Below, piece after piece: positions 32,868 to 47,100 of a DNA stretch of 64,000 nucleotides. The stretch comes from Xenopus tropicalis (taxonomy: Eukaryota > Chordata > Amphibia > Anura > Pipidae), in NCBI RefSeq assembly GCF_000004195.4, contig NC_030677.2, forward strand, positions 64,256,222-64,320,221. The letters run 5' to 3'. Within the stretch, counting starts at the first letter, position 1; each line of letters starts with the position of its first letter. The notes beneath the pieces are model-generated. The model worked only from the letters and a program-made list of their open reading frames with translations, was not told the origin of the DNA and made no database searches. Made by a program: the position numbers and the translations under genes.

Positions 32868-34463
32868 AAAAACTATTTGCCCCTTCTTTTGCATGTTTGT
32901 CACACAAAATGTTTCTGATCATCAAACACATTTAACTATTAGTCAAAGATAACACAAGTAAACACAAAATGCAGTTTTTAAAGAGGGTTTTTATTATTTA
33001 GGGAGAAAAAAAATCCAAACCTACATGGCCCTGTGTGAAAAAATAATTGCCCCCTGAACCTAATAACTGGTTGGGCCACCCTTAGCAGCAATAACTGCAA
33101 TCAAGCGTTTGCGATAACTTGCAACGAGTCTTTTACAGCGCTCTGGAGGAATTTTGGCCCACTCATCTTTGCAGAATTGTTGTAATTCAGCTTTATTTGA
33201 GGGTTTTCTAGCATGAACCGCCTTTTTAAGGTCATGCCACAACATCTCAATAGGATTCAGGTCAGGACTTTGACTAGGCCACTCCAAAGTCTTCATTTTG
33301 TTTTTCTTCAGCCATTCAGAGGTGGATTTGCTGGTGTGTTTTGGGTCATTGTCCTGCTGCAGCACCCAAGATCGCTTCAGCTTGAGTTGACGAACAGATG
33401 GCCAGACATTCTCCTTCAGGATTTTTTGGTAGACAGTAGAATTCATGGTTCCATCTATCACAGCAAGCCTTCCAGGTCCTGAAGCAGCAAAACAACCCCA
33501 GACCATCACACTACCACCACCATATTTTACTGTTGGTATGATGTTCTTTTTCTGAAATGCTGTGTTACTTTTACGCCAGATGTAACGGGACACGCACCTT
33601 CCAAAAAGTTCAACTTTTGTCTCGTCGGTCCACAAGATATTTTCCCAAAAGTCTTGCCAATCATTGAGATGTTTTTTAGCAAAATTGAGACGAGCCATAA
33701 TGTTCTTTTTGCTTAAAAGTGGTTTGCGCCTTGGAAATCTGCCATGCAGGCCGTTTTTGCCCAGTCTCTTTCTTATGGTGGAGTCGTGAACACTGACCTT
33801 AATTGAGGCAAGTGAGGCCTGCAGTTCTTTAGATGTTGTCCTGGGGTCTTTTGTGGCCTCTCGGATGAGTTGTCTCTCTTGGGGTTATTTTGGTCGGCCG
33901 GCCACTCCTGGGAAGGTTCACCACTGTTCCATGTTTTTGCCATTTGTGGATAATGGCTCTCACTGTGGTTCGCTGGAGTCCCAAAGCTTTAGAAATGGCT
34001 TTATAACCTTTACCAGACTGATAGATCTCAATTACTTTTGTTCTCATTTGTTCCTGAATTTCTTTGGATCTTGGCATGATGTCTAGCTTTTGAGGTGCTT
34101 TTGGTCTACTTCTCTGTGTCAGGTAGCTCCTATTTAAGTGATTTCTTGATTGAAACAGGTGTGGCAGTAATCAGGCCTGGGGGTGACTACAGAAATTGAT
34201 ATTGAAATTTGAAATTGATAAACCACATTTAAGTTATTTTTTAACAAGGGGGGCAATCACTTTTTCACACAGGGCCATGTAGATTTGGAGTTTTTTTTCT
34301 CCCTTAATAACGTAAACCTTCATTTAAAAACTGCATTTTGTGTTCAATTATGTTATCTTTGACTAATAGTTAATGGTTTTTGATGAGCAGAAACATTTAA
34401 GTGTGACAAACATGCAAAAAAATAAGAAATCAGGAAGGGGGCAAATAGTTTTTCACACCACTG
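32868..34463 (-). mobile_element. Tc1-like DNA transposon (1.6 kb), nearly intact
   Basis: The element is flanked by TA (32866–32867 and 34464–34465). Its terminal inverted repeats start CAGTGGTGTGAAAAACTA and end TAGTTTTTCACACCACTG. Inverted similarity continues inward for about 190–215 bp, with a second paired block (CATGGCCCTGTGTGAAAAA against TTTTTCACACAGGGCCATG) at about 33024–33045 and 34259–34281. It encodes a transposase on the minus strand and lies between the convergent 3' ends of mfsd8 and plk4. Confidence 0.93.
33060..34077 (-). pseudogene. Tc1-like transposase, one frameshift
   Basis: The N-terminal piece (34077–33829) starts MPRSKEIQEQMRTKVIEIYQ and carries the paired-type helix-turn-helix (GKGYKAISKALGLQRTTVRA) and the GRP-like hook SGRPTKITPR. 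The C-terminal piece, open through 33060, carries the catalytic D of WTDETKVELFG, the second D in VLQQDNDPKHTSKS and the E of SPDLNPIEMLWHDLK, a DD34E arrangement. The intervening sequence (about 33885–33699) is open in the second frame (TSKELQASLASIKVSVHDST is readable). A single frameshift near 33880–33890 is therefore the only break seen. Confidence 0.9.
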
Positions 34464-34651
34464 TATATATATAAAAGACACCACACACACTGTTTTTGGA
34501 TTTAGTTGCCCTTATAAAACCAAAACACATTTACATAGAAATCCATCAAGCTGCAGGGTGGATAGGAACAGTTTCCTATGTACTTCTTAAGGAAACATAT
34601 TTGAGAAAGCTACTGAAATGTTTCACTTTTACACAAGGCAACCTCAGCTCC

Positions 34652-34657
34652 TTTATT
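34652..34657 (-). terminator. plk4: Candidate poly(A) signal of plk4
   Basis: AATAAA on the minus strand, about 0.5 kb past the plk4 stop codon. Confidence 0.45.
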
Positions 34658-35160
34658 TGAATGAAGCCATTTAATGGGAAGAATGTTAAAAGGATCACAG
34701 AATGATCTTATTTCACTGCAGTTTTTAATTGTTTTGTTGTTGCAGTAATATTTTGTTAAACTGTGAATACAAAATAAGTTAACAAAAATAAAAAATATAC
34801 TTTTTGAATTGTACAAAACATACAACATTTACATGTACAAATATATAGTAAAAGATGTGACATTCATGATATAAATGACTGAACCCCCCAACTTACAGTA
34901 GAAAAATACATTAAAGGAATCTGAAGAAAGACATTATCACAAAATACTAGAAGTGTTACTCTTTATATTTACAAAGAAAATGAGCTGCCTATTGAATGGC
35001 AACACAAATGCTGTGATGAGACAGAATCCAGGGGAGGCTGGTATTTTATAGCCAACAGAGATCACAGGGCTCAGCAGGCACTACTTTTCCATAGCGCTTC
35101 TGAAGGCTTGCATTCATTTGGCAAATTGTGGTTGTGTTGTACGGCACTGCCTTTCTCTCA

Positions 35161-38100
35161 TTAGTGACTTGATGAACTTGCAAAGAGCATTAGAATGGAG
35201 GAGAGACACTGCAACTTGCTTTTGATGTACTCTGGAAGTTTGTCATTCTCCCCATGTCTGGAAAAGAGAATTTACTGTGTGTTACACTCAGTGTTGTAGC
35301 AAAGGGAATGAGCACCCACATAATTAGACTTTACTGGTTTCTGGAACTATTACTTTTAACGTTGCACCGTTAAAGGGCTTGGTTCACCTTGAAATTAACT
35401 TTTTATAATGATGTAGACATTGCTATTCTGAGACAATTTGCAATTGGTTTTAATTTTTTTTGTAGTTTTTTTAGTTATGAAAGACTGGAATATGAATAGA
35501 AGAGGGCCTAAATAGAAAGATAAGGAATAAAACGTAGCAATAAAAATAAAAAGCTGGAAAGATGTAGACAACGAAGCAAATAATTCAATAACTATGAAGA
35601 ATAAATAAAGATGACCAAATGCAAAGCTGCTAGGAATAGTACATTCTATAACATACTAAAAGTTATCTATTCTTTAAAATCGAATAGGATGAGATTTGAC
35701 AGGAATGTTTATTTGATGGACACCTAGCAAAGTGACTGTGACAACAATGCAATATTGCACAGGTTTGCAGCATCCATATGTACCAGGCAACAGAGATTTC
35801 CCTTCAGCCATACAGCATTTACTACATATCATATGCATGAATGGCTGAAAAGGGTGGTTAACTTTGAGTATGTTATAGAATGCCGTATTCCTAGCAACTT
35901 TGCAATTGGTTTAAATTAGGTTTACATTATTTTTTTGCCTTCCTCTTCTGCTGAACAAAAAGCTAGATAACTGAAATAATCATAAAAAATAGGGTTGCAA
36001 ATTTTCTCAAAATATTATTGCCTACATTATACTAAAAGCTAAATTTCATGCGAACAACCAGTTAAAGGTGTATCACTGCAGGTTTGCACTTTTGCAGCAA
36101 TAACTACAACAATAGATAACCTATAAAACCCTACACCGCATGCATTTTAGTGCTGCACACCATGTTTTTGATACTTAACAGTTATAAAATAGTCTAACCA
36201 GGTAATCTCAGTTGATAAATGTTGCAGGAAAGTTTTAAAATGATAAACACAATACCTTACAATGGGAAAGAATTATATTTGTAGTATTTAGTGAGAGGAC
36301 CTTGTCAAAGGGCACCCTGTACAGAAGGCTTTCTACATAGGGAGTTAAGCTATTAAACTACCCTTCTTGCATACAATTTTGCTCATACATGATTAAGATA
36401 AAAAAAAATTAAAGAAAATTTCAAAATGGAGCAGTTGTCATAGGCAAAAAACTGGATTTCTCCTCAAATGTTTACATATGAACAGCTAGAGAGACTTTAG
36501 TCAAAACAAGCACTACACCACTGACAAGCAAGAACGACTTGAGAATCACTTAGAGGCATGACTGCACTCCTAATCAGATTTATTCATAGGCTCCAAAGGC
36601 CAAAATGCAGAATATTTCTATATGTGCTCACCTTGTTATCTGTCCATTCGGTGCGGTATAAATTATGGAGGAGACCCCTGGTTGAACAACAAGTTGTGAT
36701 CCATCATTGAACTGGACCCATACTGCTCCACTGTTTAACTATTTGGTAAAGGGTTAAAAAAAAAAAAAAAAAACTGTAAACATGTGTGTGTTCATTAACT
36801 TCTCTATTGATTGAACAGTTAAAGCCTATTCTATAAACTGGCAAACTGCTCTCTTTAAATCCAATGTTTTCTTCCCCACAATACATGCATCCTTTTTGCT
36901 CTTTTCTAACACTGCTTCAGATTTAATCTATGTATTTTCCGCTTCCAAACTGCGTTTATTTGCTTATTTTGTCAGTAAGTCACTCTGAGGGCAGCTGATG
37001 TTTTATGAAAGTAACTGCACATTTAATACAAATTTTCTTAAGCAGTCACTATAAAAACCACCACATATATGGGCATGACGGTCTCTTTAAATATCTGCCC
37101 TTGTATCTATATCCAAGCTGTGCTTAGTACACCACACATTCTGAAAATGACACATTGATGATGCTGAATTACTTTAGGGCAATAAACAAATTTCAGCAGC
37201 AGTCACTATGCAGTCAGCTATGGGTACAAAAATAACAATATGAACATTCAAGGTCCTATTAAAAGGGTTATGGCTTCAGGGTCTGGACTAGATATAAAGT
37301 AAACAAAGGGTATTTATATCCATTTAAGGTTCTGGAACAACAGAAATACTAGACTAATTTTCTAATAAAATGGAATATACATTTATGTAATATAATTCAG
37401 ATACTCACCTGAGATGCCCAGCCTACATTTTCAACAAAAACAGATTTTAGGACCTGAGCACGATCTGGAGCATGAGTCTTGAGAGTATTTGAAGTAGGTG
37501 GTGAAGGTTGGGCGGTGGTAGCAGAGAATACAGAACCCTCATAGGAAATAAGCTTTAATAAAAAAAAAAATCAAATATTTCATTATTAAATATAGGAATT
37601 GGTGGTGGTGTCACACAGCAGATATTGAAAGCTGCTATATAAAATATCACATCTGTTTTAGAACTTACAGAGGGATTAATGTTAGGCATCTGGGGTGGAG
37701 ACGTTGCACTGCTGTGTAATACTCTGTTAGCAGAACTCTGCTCATCTTTTCTTTCTCTAGCACTATCTATAGTTAGTTGTGTCCTAGGAGATTCTGTTAT
37801 AGCTGGCCTCCTGCAAAATATAAACACATTCTTACAGATGAAATGGTTATTAACATCAAACAAGCATTAAAAAATAAAGCTGGGATCAGCAGTGTCTTAA
37901 AAATATACCCCCTTGATAAGTGTTAGTTAAATGGGGCCTTGTGCTGATCATACTTTCCCTATTGTTTTATTAAGAAATATCTATGTTTTGTTTTTTTTGC
38001 ACTAAACAAGCCAAAGATTGAAAGATTCCAGGAAGGGACGATTTAAAAGCATAATAAAAGTACAGGCAGAATACATTTTCAGCACAAGTTGTATTTATTT

Positions 38101-41100
38101 TACTTATGCTAAAAAATTGTGAATAAAGGAGGACACTACCCCTTTAAACAAACTCTCCTGATTATAGGGGGGGGGGGGAAGAGGAGGAGATAGCAAATGT
38201 AAAAAAACAAAGCCAGTGAGCCTTTAGCGAACAAAAAATACCAGGAATATATAGATTTTGTATTAAAGAATAGGCAGAAAACATACACAAGCATATACAC
38301 ATCCTTATATATTAAATATATGGCATAGGTTTTTTTTTTGTTTTACTGTGAAGGTTAACGCACTAATTCAAAGGAATAAGAGAACTGATATGATAAAGGT
38401 GATAAGTCAACCTGGCATAAAAAGTTCTACGGTAAAAGTCCTATATAAATTAAACATAAAACCCCTTTTTAATTTCTGCACTTCCTAGATGTCCCTGCCC
38501 CCCTCCTCACATTCACCTTCCCACCCCCAATGTCTATTATTATGTAGCCTATTCTAACGCATACACAAAACTATTATGTAGGATGACATGTCCCTTTAAG
38601 GCTGGAGAGTACCCGTGCCATTAAGAATTTTTTTTTCTGCACACAATATAAAGAGCCCAATTCTCCTACAACATGGCCAAGCAAATACTTATTTGTAATT
38701 CACTTACCTGCCAAACGTTATTGGAAACAAAGAAATATTTTCACCCTTTTTCTCCTCTGTGTTGATTGCAGATTCCAAAGAAAGGCAAACGCAATGGCTC
38801 TGTTTAATGCAAAAATCAGCAATACAGAAAGGGGTCAGATCCTGAATTCTTTGTTTTTTTAGCAACTCAACATTATTCCTCCTATTATCTTTTGCTTTTT
38901 CTGGACCACAGCAAAGAATTTTGTGCTGACACATATGCCCAATGCATTGAATTCTATAGCTCTAACTCTGGGCTATCACACTCCAGGTCTCTAGATCCAC
39001 TCCTATAATCTTGCTATAAAGACATTTCATCAGACACTGAGCAGATCCTAGATCCTAGTCTAAGCCTAATTGCCAGGTAGTACAAAAGAAGACAGCTGCT
39101 CCCAGTTCACCTATAGACACCACTTCTTGGTGTCCTACATTGTAGATTTGTGTTCCAGGAGAAAAATTAGGGCAGCAGCTCTGTACTTCATAAAAAGAAT
39201 ATATTTTATAATCTTTATTTAGGTTTTTATATGGACTAAAAGAAGATTTAAATTTTTTTATGGAGTATGGAGCAGCTGCCTAATTTTTCTCCTATACTAA
39301 GGTTAAAGTCACGCAGGCAGATGGGAGTAGATCTGCACTCACCCACTCCGTGGTGCACTGCATTAGTCTGTGTCCACAAGGAGTAGATTTCAGGGCAAAA
39401 ATGTGAAGGTACGCATTTTTACACCAAAATCTGGTGTGTGAACACAGGTAGTGCCTGTCACTACACTTAACAGATGGGTGCGGATCCATTTTTTATCAGC
39501 TGTTTTTATGCAAATGGAGAAACAGCCTAGTGTGTCTACTGAGCCTAAGAGCTGTGCACATCTACGCTGTTGGTATAAAACACAGGGCTTGCTAAATTTG
39601 TGCTGTCTGCAGACATTACCTCATTGGCATGATTCACATACGATCGAACTTGATCAGACAAGGTGCTCAATCTACTCCCTTCCACGGTGTATGATTTTCC
39701 AGATTTCTCTATGACTCTTATCAAATCAGGGGTCTTATGGATCTTTGCTCCTATACAGAAAAAGTCAAATACAATTTTGCATTGTTAGATTTAAAAGGTT
39801 AGTGTAAATGATAAATCATATTACAACAACCAAGAATTACTACTACATCTCCAGGGATCTTGCCACCCCAAAAGTAAGGGCCGAGGGCACTGTCCGAGGG
39901 AACAAGATAACATATACTTTTTAAAGGGACAGTAGATCCCAACTTGTATAACATCACCAGCTTCTGCTGCACAATTTTTGCCTATTTTGTAATTATGAAA
40001 ACTGTGCGCTACTGGTCTTAATGCTAGAATGGTCAAGATTTGGCCGTATACAAATAATTCTTTCAAAGCACTGACATTCTGCCAATTTCCTTAGCAGACC
40101 TTGGATCTGGTCTTTTGCTTTGCACTGATATTCAGGGATAACATATACTTTTAAAATATTTATCTTCATTACTTAACTTGCAAATGGTTATCATGCTAGC
40201 TGTGGTTTGTTCTGCACAACATGAACTGTAACACAGTTGCGTAGCATATACTTACCATCATAGAAGCAGACTTCAAAATCAGCATTGGGACCATTTTCCA
40301 TTAACATACACTTTGCGTATCTTGTGTAGTAGGTAACCTTTGGCATTTTAGATCGTACGAGTTGTATGAACTTTGCAGCATACTGATATTTTTTCCAATA
40401 TTTTTCTAAAGAAGAGTAAATACAAGGAAAATTATTCTAACCAGTTATGGATTTAAAAAAGTTGTGTGTGACTTTTTATTCTGAGAAAAAGAAAAGCATT
40501 CCCATATTACAGATGCTCAATTCAAATGTAATTTTGTGTTACAAGCAAGGCAAACCTAGAATTTTCATGCTAATCTGGCTACTGGGAGAGTGTTGTTATT
40601 GGAGACTACAGCTGCTATTTCATTTAACCTCAGCAAATTAAATAGTACATAAAATGCTTGCTGTGCTGAATAACCTACACACATTAGTACTGGATCAACA
40701 CCTAGTACATATCTTCCCTTTAATATGTTCAAAAATGTTTCTTTTTTTAGTGTCGCTTTACCTGGTAAACTGTCAAAAGTGTAACTGCGCATGTTTTCTG
40801 GAGGAGATGGAGGTCTCTCAACTAAAGGAAAACCTTTCCCTTCATTTGGATGATACACATAAATCTAATTGGTTAAAAAAAAAAAAAAGTTATCACAATG
40901 TATATACATATAAAGAGAACAGTCATTTCTTCTCACATTCTGTTCTCTATTACTGCATAAGCATGCTTATTTTTACTTTACTAATAAGGCTTATGGCATA
41001 GTTGTAATTTTGACTAAGCATTTCCTCAGTAACAATGCCATGCTCATCAGCCATAGACTCCAGTACAAGCCAACACAAATTACATGAATTTTGTGCTAAT

Positions 41101-44100
41101 CTGTGTGCCCCATCCCTCACCAATGCTCTGTGCAGATGCTTTGTTTCGTATGAAAGGTGAGGTGGCAAGATGGACAATTTAGACATCACACAGCCAATGC
41201 GGATTCAAGAACCTCAGAACTTTTCTGGTCAAAGAGCTGTAGTATAAAATAGCATGTAAAGCAAGTCTATGACAGGAACAATAGCAGACAAATAGTAAAG
41301 CCCACCCGCAGTCTCTAGGTTACCAACATGTTGTTTTAATTGTTTCATCTGTAGTATATATACTATATAGGCACTGAGGCACTGCCCACCAGCACAACTA
41401 ATTTGAAATTGCTCTGCATGTAATTTAGCAAAACATTCTATTTTACTAATGGAATAGGGATCTCCTAAATGATTTTAATGATTTGTTTTCATAGCCAAAA
41501 TTAGTTAGATTGCTCCTGGAGTTTAGCAAGTTGGAGACATTGAGAATTTTTAAAAGCATTCAAAATCTGTGCAAAAGGCATGAGCTGTGCCCCTAACATT
41601 TATTGTAAATTACTAAATACTAAAACTGATATCTTCTTTTTACAAATAAACTTCTTTTTTGTACTCACCAAATTTCCATCACAAGATATCCTTAACACCT
41701 CTTTTACACGTTCTTGAGAATTTTGCTCTTTTAGGAATTCCATACAGACTTCTCCGGTCTCAAGGATACTAACCTAGAAAAAAATGTTTGTTTGTTTTTT
41801 TCATAATAATATAAAAGTAAAACAGAGCTTCTAGGGAGAATAAGAGGGGGTATAACTAGGCAATGTGTTTAGCTCCAAAGGGGATACCCTAGGGCTGTTG
41901 TACCTATTTGGGATTAAACCTCCCTGCATGGTACAAAATTGTAAGTAAGTACATTACTTACATTAAGTACATTAGTACATTAACCCATACTAATTAGACA
42001 TTTACTTTAAGTGCTGTTTAAACCAGTAAAAGGTACATTGCTTATTAAGGGCTAGGTGACATGTTAGTGCATCATAACAGGAACAAATTTGAAATTTGCC
42101 CATTAATCAAAATAGCGTTAGCAATGCAATTCTGTACTGAGATTTAAAGGGAAACAATGAGACCACAACTTGATTTGGAGACCAGTTACAACAGTGTACA
42201 TTTACATGATTACATGGGCTATATAACTTTCCTTTTAATTCTGAATGCCTGAACTATTTTATCTACAGAACATGAAGAGTGTGCAAAAGGAAATACTAAA
42301 ACTGTAGGGCTAAACTACCTTGTGGCGTAAATACTGACTATAAATTGAAGGCTTTAGTAATATAATCATTTGTTTTCCTTATCCTTTCTTAGCTCTAAGA
42401 GGACATTTACTGGGTAATAAGCTATGCATGTTCTATATATATTCTGGGCTGGGAATCTGTATGAATTAGAGAAGAGACTATACAATGATATATATACAAG
42501 CTGGGAATAACTTCCATTCCCAGAGAGAGACTTTAGTGAGTGGGGAGGAGCGATTTTCTGTTTGTATACTGTGATCAGACAGCTATGAATAAGTGAAACA
42601 GTCATGCAAGTCACATTATAAAAACGACAATGGTATTTCTTTTAGTGCAATGTATAAGGATTTCGAAAACTAATATCTCAAGTGACCACTGTTTGCACAA
42701 GTAATTTGAGAAATGCAAACTTCTATTAAATAAATATTTTGTCTAGGTTATACAAAAAAAATGTTGTTCCCTTTGTTTCAACATACCACTGCATTCTTTG
42801 TTTTTTGTCTGATTGGTTTCAATCTTTCCGCATTTAATGGAGAAATAATGGATCGCAGGGTACTGGATCCAAATGCCTGCTGTGGTACCCTGGCTTTGCT
42901 CTGCTCCCCAAACTGACTTTTTTCAGCCTTGTGCTGTCCAGAAGGGAGTTTACTTATTCCTCGCAGGACACTCTCAACGGAGGAGTCTGTATCTTTTTTC
43001 CTCTTTACATCATTCCAGGCATATTGCGGAGCTCCATTTTGCATGGTCTGTTGGCTGTAGAAATCTCCACCCATGTTACTAACACTGCTTGTATCTGGCG
43101 TATTTTTAAATTTACCTGGGAAAGAAAATAAAGAATGTTAAACTGATATACAAAACTGAGAAGTCAGAATATTCTCTTGGCTTAGTGTGCAACTTACCAT
43201 TTAATTGCATTGCTCCAAACCACTGTTGAACAGTTTCAGCTTGGCACTTATCGCCGGATCTTGGAGTAATTTGCTTTGCTGGGCACATGAACTCAGAACT
43301 TGGGAAAAAGGAAAAGTGAACAGTCATTATCAGATTTATTTTTTTTAAATGTTCAATTTCCCTAAGTAAAAATATACAATGGACAAAATACTTTTCCTCT
43401 TTAAAAGTAATCTTATGCAAAACAAGTCACTTTCTCTAAATAAACTTGTGTTGAAATAAACATACCTAGATACAATGGAGGTATCATAAACTTGGTTTCT
43501 GCAGTTATATGAACTTACACATGGAGCAATTTTAGCTGCATGACCATCATCAAACAGACTGCACACAAAGCAACCAGAATTCCTAAGTCAGTCAGGCCCA
43601 GAGTACTGGGCGTCAGTCCCACTGAAAACCGATTTGGAAACCGAATTTCATCAGCTGGCACTCCAGTTGTTGAGATGAATCACAGTATTAGTTTATCAGT
43701 ATTACTTTAGCACGTTATCTGGTTCCTATATTAATCTTAAGGCTAGATTGAGAATTCCTTTTATTCATAGCTCTTCTATTTATCTTCAAATCATTCCACA
43801 GTTGTGAGGTTAAGGGCTGTGACAGACGGGGAGATTAGTCGCCACACAACAAATCTCCCCCTGAAATGCCATCCCACCGGCTAGAATGTAGATCGCCGGT
43901 GGGATGAAAACTTTGGTGATTTCAGCTCCGTGTATGCCATGCCACCAGCGATTTACATTCTAGCAAGTGGGATGGCATTTCAGGGAGATTTGTTGCATGC
44001 GACTAATCTCCCCTTTTGCCACGGCCGTAAGGGCACAGGAGACGCAGGCCAATACCATTCCCATCAGTGCAGACACACAACGGAGCAGGTGGGAGAATAT

Positions 44101-47100
44101 TGGCTTCTCTCTTCCGAAGTAGAAAACGCATATGGAAAGTAGCAGAGTCTGTGCTCTTTGATTTCTCATTATGGTATAAAATAAAAGCTGTTCTTGAAAT
44201 ATTTACATGTCTAATTTGGCAGCTTAGCCAGTCTTCCCTAAACAACTGGGACTGTCTAGGGCATCTAAAACCCTGTCTGTAACCACAACTTGGTAAGATA
44301 TTAAATTATGGTGACAAAAGAAATCAGGCAAGCTCTACGCCAGGCAATGGATATAGCCCTTGTCCAAAAGGTCTGCATGTGCTTCTATGTGATTCATTCT
44401 TTAGCCTGGGCCAATCACATCAGCCTGATTGGCCAACAATATACTGCCCATATACTTCTGGCACAGTAAACTCATGAAAATTAATTTCTGCGTAGCTATT
44501 ATTTTACTGATATTGTTACTTTTTATTTTTCTATTCAGGTCCTATACTATTCCTTTAAACCACTCTTTGGTTGCTAGGTTAATTTGGGACCTAGCAACCA
44601 GATTGCTGCTGAATTTCCAAGCTGAAAAGCTGTCGAACTAATAATTATAGGTAAATAATTAAACTAAAACTAATTAAAAAACTACAAATAAAAAAATTAA
44701 GACCAACTGAAAATTATCTCAGATTATCACTTTCTACATCAAACTCAAAGATGAACAACCCCTTTAAAAATGACACAGGTTAACTTGTAAGCCAGCAGTA
44801 CAATATTATACAGAAAAAATACCAGCTTTCACATAATTTGCAATCAAACTGCAATTTACACTGACTATTTTACATTACCAAAAAGATAAGGAGAAAAAAC
44901 AAAAACAAAAACAGCTGCAAACATACATGCCATTTAGATCACAAACAAGTCATAAAACCATGGAATCAAATTTGTTGTCTTTTGACTGTTTTTCTTCTTT
45001 TTGGTTTTGTAAAAACATAAAACAATAATCTATAAATAAAAAAAATAGTTTGTCTTTAGCACCTGCTGATAGAGTTATAATATTTTCCTCTCATCTTCCA
45101 ATGAATCTGTTAGCTAAAGGATAAATACAGGACCTTATCTACAAAAGGATAAAGCTTAAATGCTATAAATAACAGGCACATCAAACAAAGCCGTTTATAT
45201 TTCAGATAACATAAGCATAGTTATATACACTGTATTTTACACATGCAGTTACACACAGACACAGATACATACCTGTATGTACAAGTGCAAAAGGTAATAA
45301 GCAATCACTGCCTAGCTAGCAATCACTGCCCACCTAGCATTTAGCGAAACACAGATTAGTGTGGTTTTACCTTACTACTAATTGGCAGGACAATTCTATT
45401 ACTCAAGAATATGCACCATCTGTATTAAATGGAAAAACGTTATCCCAGATAATCTGATTCTGTCTTTCTGGACACCTAATTGATCCCAGTGGATTCCACA
45501 TCTTTTTTAAAGATTAACATGGTTGCATCCATGTTAGCCCAGTAAAAAGTTATGTGATATGTAATGCTACCGTTTGCATTCATACAAGCAGTCTAAGAGA
45601 ACATCAGATTTTATTTTCTAGGTCATGTACAGAAATAATTTGTATTAGGTGTGAATGAGTGAATGACCTTGATCTCAACACAACTGAACCCTTGTGGGAT
45701 TAATTAGAATCCTGTGGCTCACTAGAAGCAGATCCCACCAACAATGTTCCAACACCAAGCAATAATTCTCAAAAATGTAGAGGCTGTTATAGCCCCAAAA
45801 GGAGGACCAACTTTACATTAATACCCCAGTTTTAATAATGAGATGCAGGCAGATTTTCGAGTGCCTGAAATATACAATACTGTATACTAATACATGAGCT
45901 AAATAAAAGATTTTCCTATTCTATTTACTTGGGACATATTTTTGGATTATACCCTAAAGGGCGTATTTATTAACACTGGAGACAAACATCACCAGCAACA
46001 TAGCAACTGATCAGCAATTAGATTTGAATAGTCACTAACAAGTTAGAAAACAAAAGCAAAGATCTGATTGTTGGCAACATTATGGCCAACAACACCGGTG
46101 ATGTTGGTCTTCAGTGTTAATAAGCACACCTCTAATGTATGAGAACATTTTTGAAGCAGTAAATATTTGTATATCCTTACAAATCTAAATAGATATAAGC
46201 AACCTTGCATGTGGCACTTCCCTAAATCAGATTAAACAGATTCAAGAAACAAATATGTTCCTATCTGTGGTTATGAACACCACAACACATTACACATATT
46301 ACTATAGGTTATGACGTTTTACTTACGGGGTTTTTTCTTTTACTGGGGGAGAAGTGTGTCTCTCCAAAGAACGTTCATCTGTAAACATCTGTGGAATATC
46401 TCCATAGCTTTTAGGTGGCGAAGAAGTACAATAGCCCTTTAAATTACTTGGTTTAGCAAGCATCTCCACTGAATGGCACCTCTCTGAAAAGCTGCTTGGT
46501 TTACCATAAGTTTGGCTTTGAGAAGTTCCTGACCTGTCAGAGGAATGAGCCCTTCGCAGGTAACGAGAATGTGGTCTGTCCTCACAGGCAACAGTTTTCC
46601 TTCCATTGCCCTCAGAAAAGTCATTATTTTCCCTCTGTGTATTATGAAAGCTTCCACCATTTGATCTTTCAGCAGGATGCTTATCCCTAAATTGGAATAT
46701 ATTGACTTTGTTAGGGAGGGAAGGGCCAGACAAGATCCTTTTCTCCTGAAAACGGCCACTTATACTAACTCCAGAAGAGCCAGTGAAACCAGTGGAGATT
46801 GTAGCATGCCCACTATCAATGGAGTCCTCAACAGCTCCCATAACTTTACTTTGGACATTAGAGAAACCAGTCATAAATGCATGGTCTAAAACTGATGAAA
46901 GGCTTAACCGATCTGCTGGGTTTTTTCTTAGCAACTGAAATATTAAGTCTTTGGCCTCCCTTGACACAAAGTCAGGCATTTCATAGTCTGCCAGTACAAT
47001 TTTATTCAGCGTATTCTTTACAGTGTCTGTGTCAAAAGGTGGTCTTCCAACAAGAAAAGTATACAGCATACATCCCAAGGACCAGACATCTGACTCAAGG

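Noticed and set aside
33213..33482. Plus-strand 89-codon frame in the Tc1-like element
   Set aside because: Antisense shadow of the transposase.
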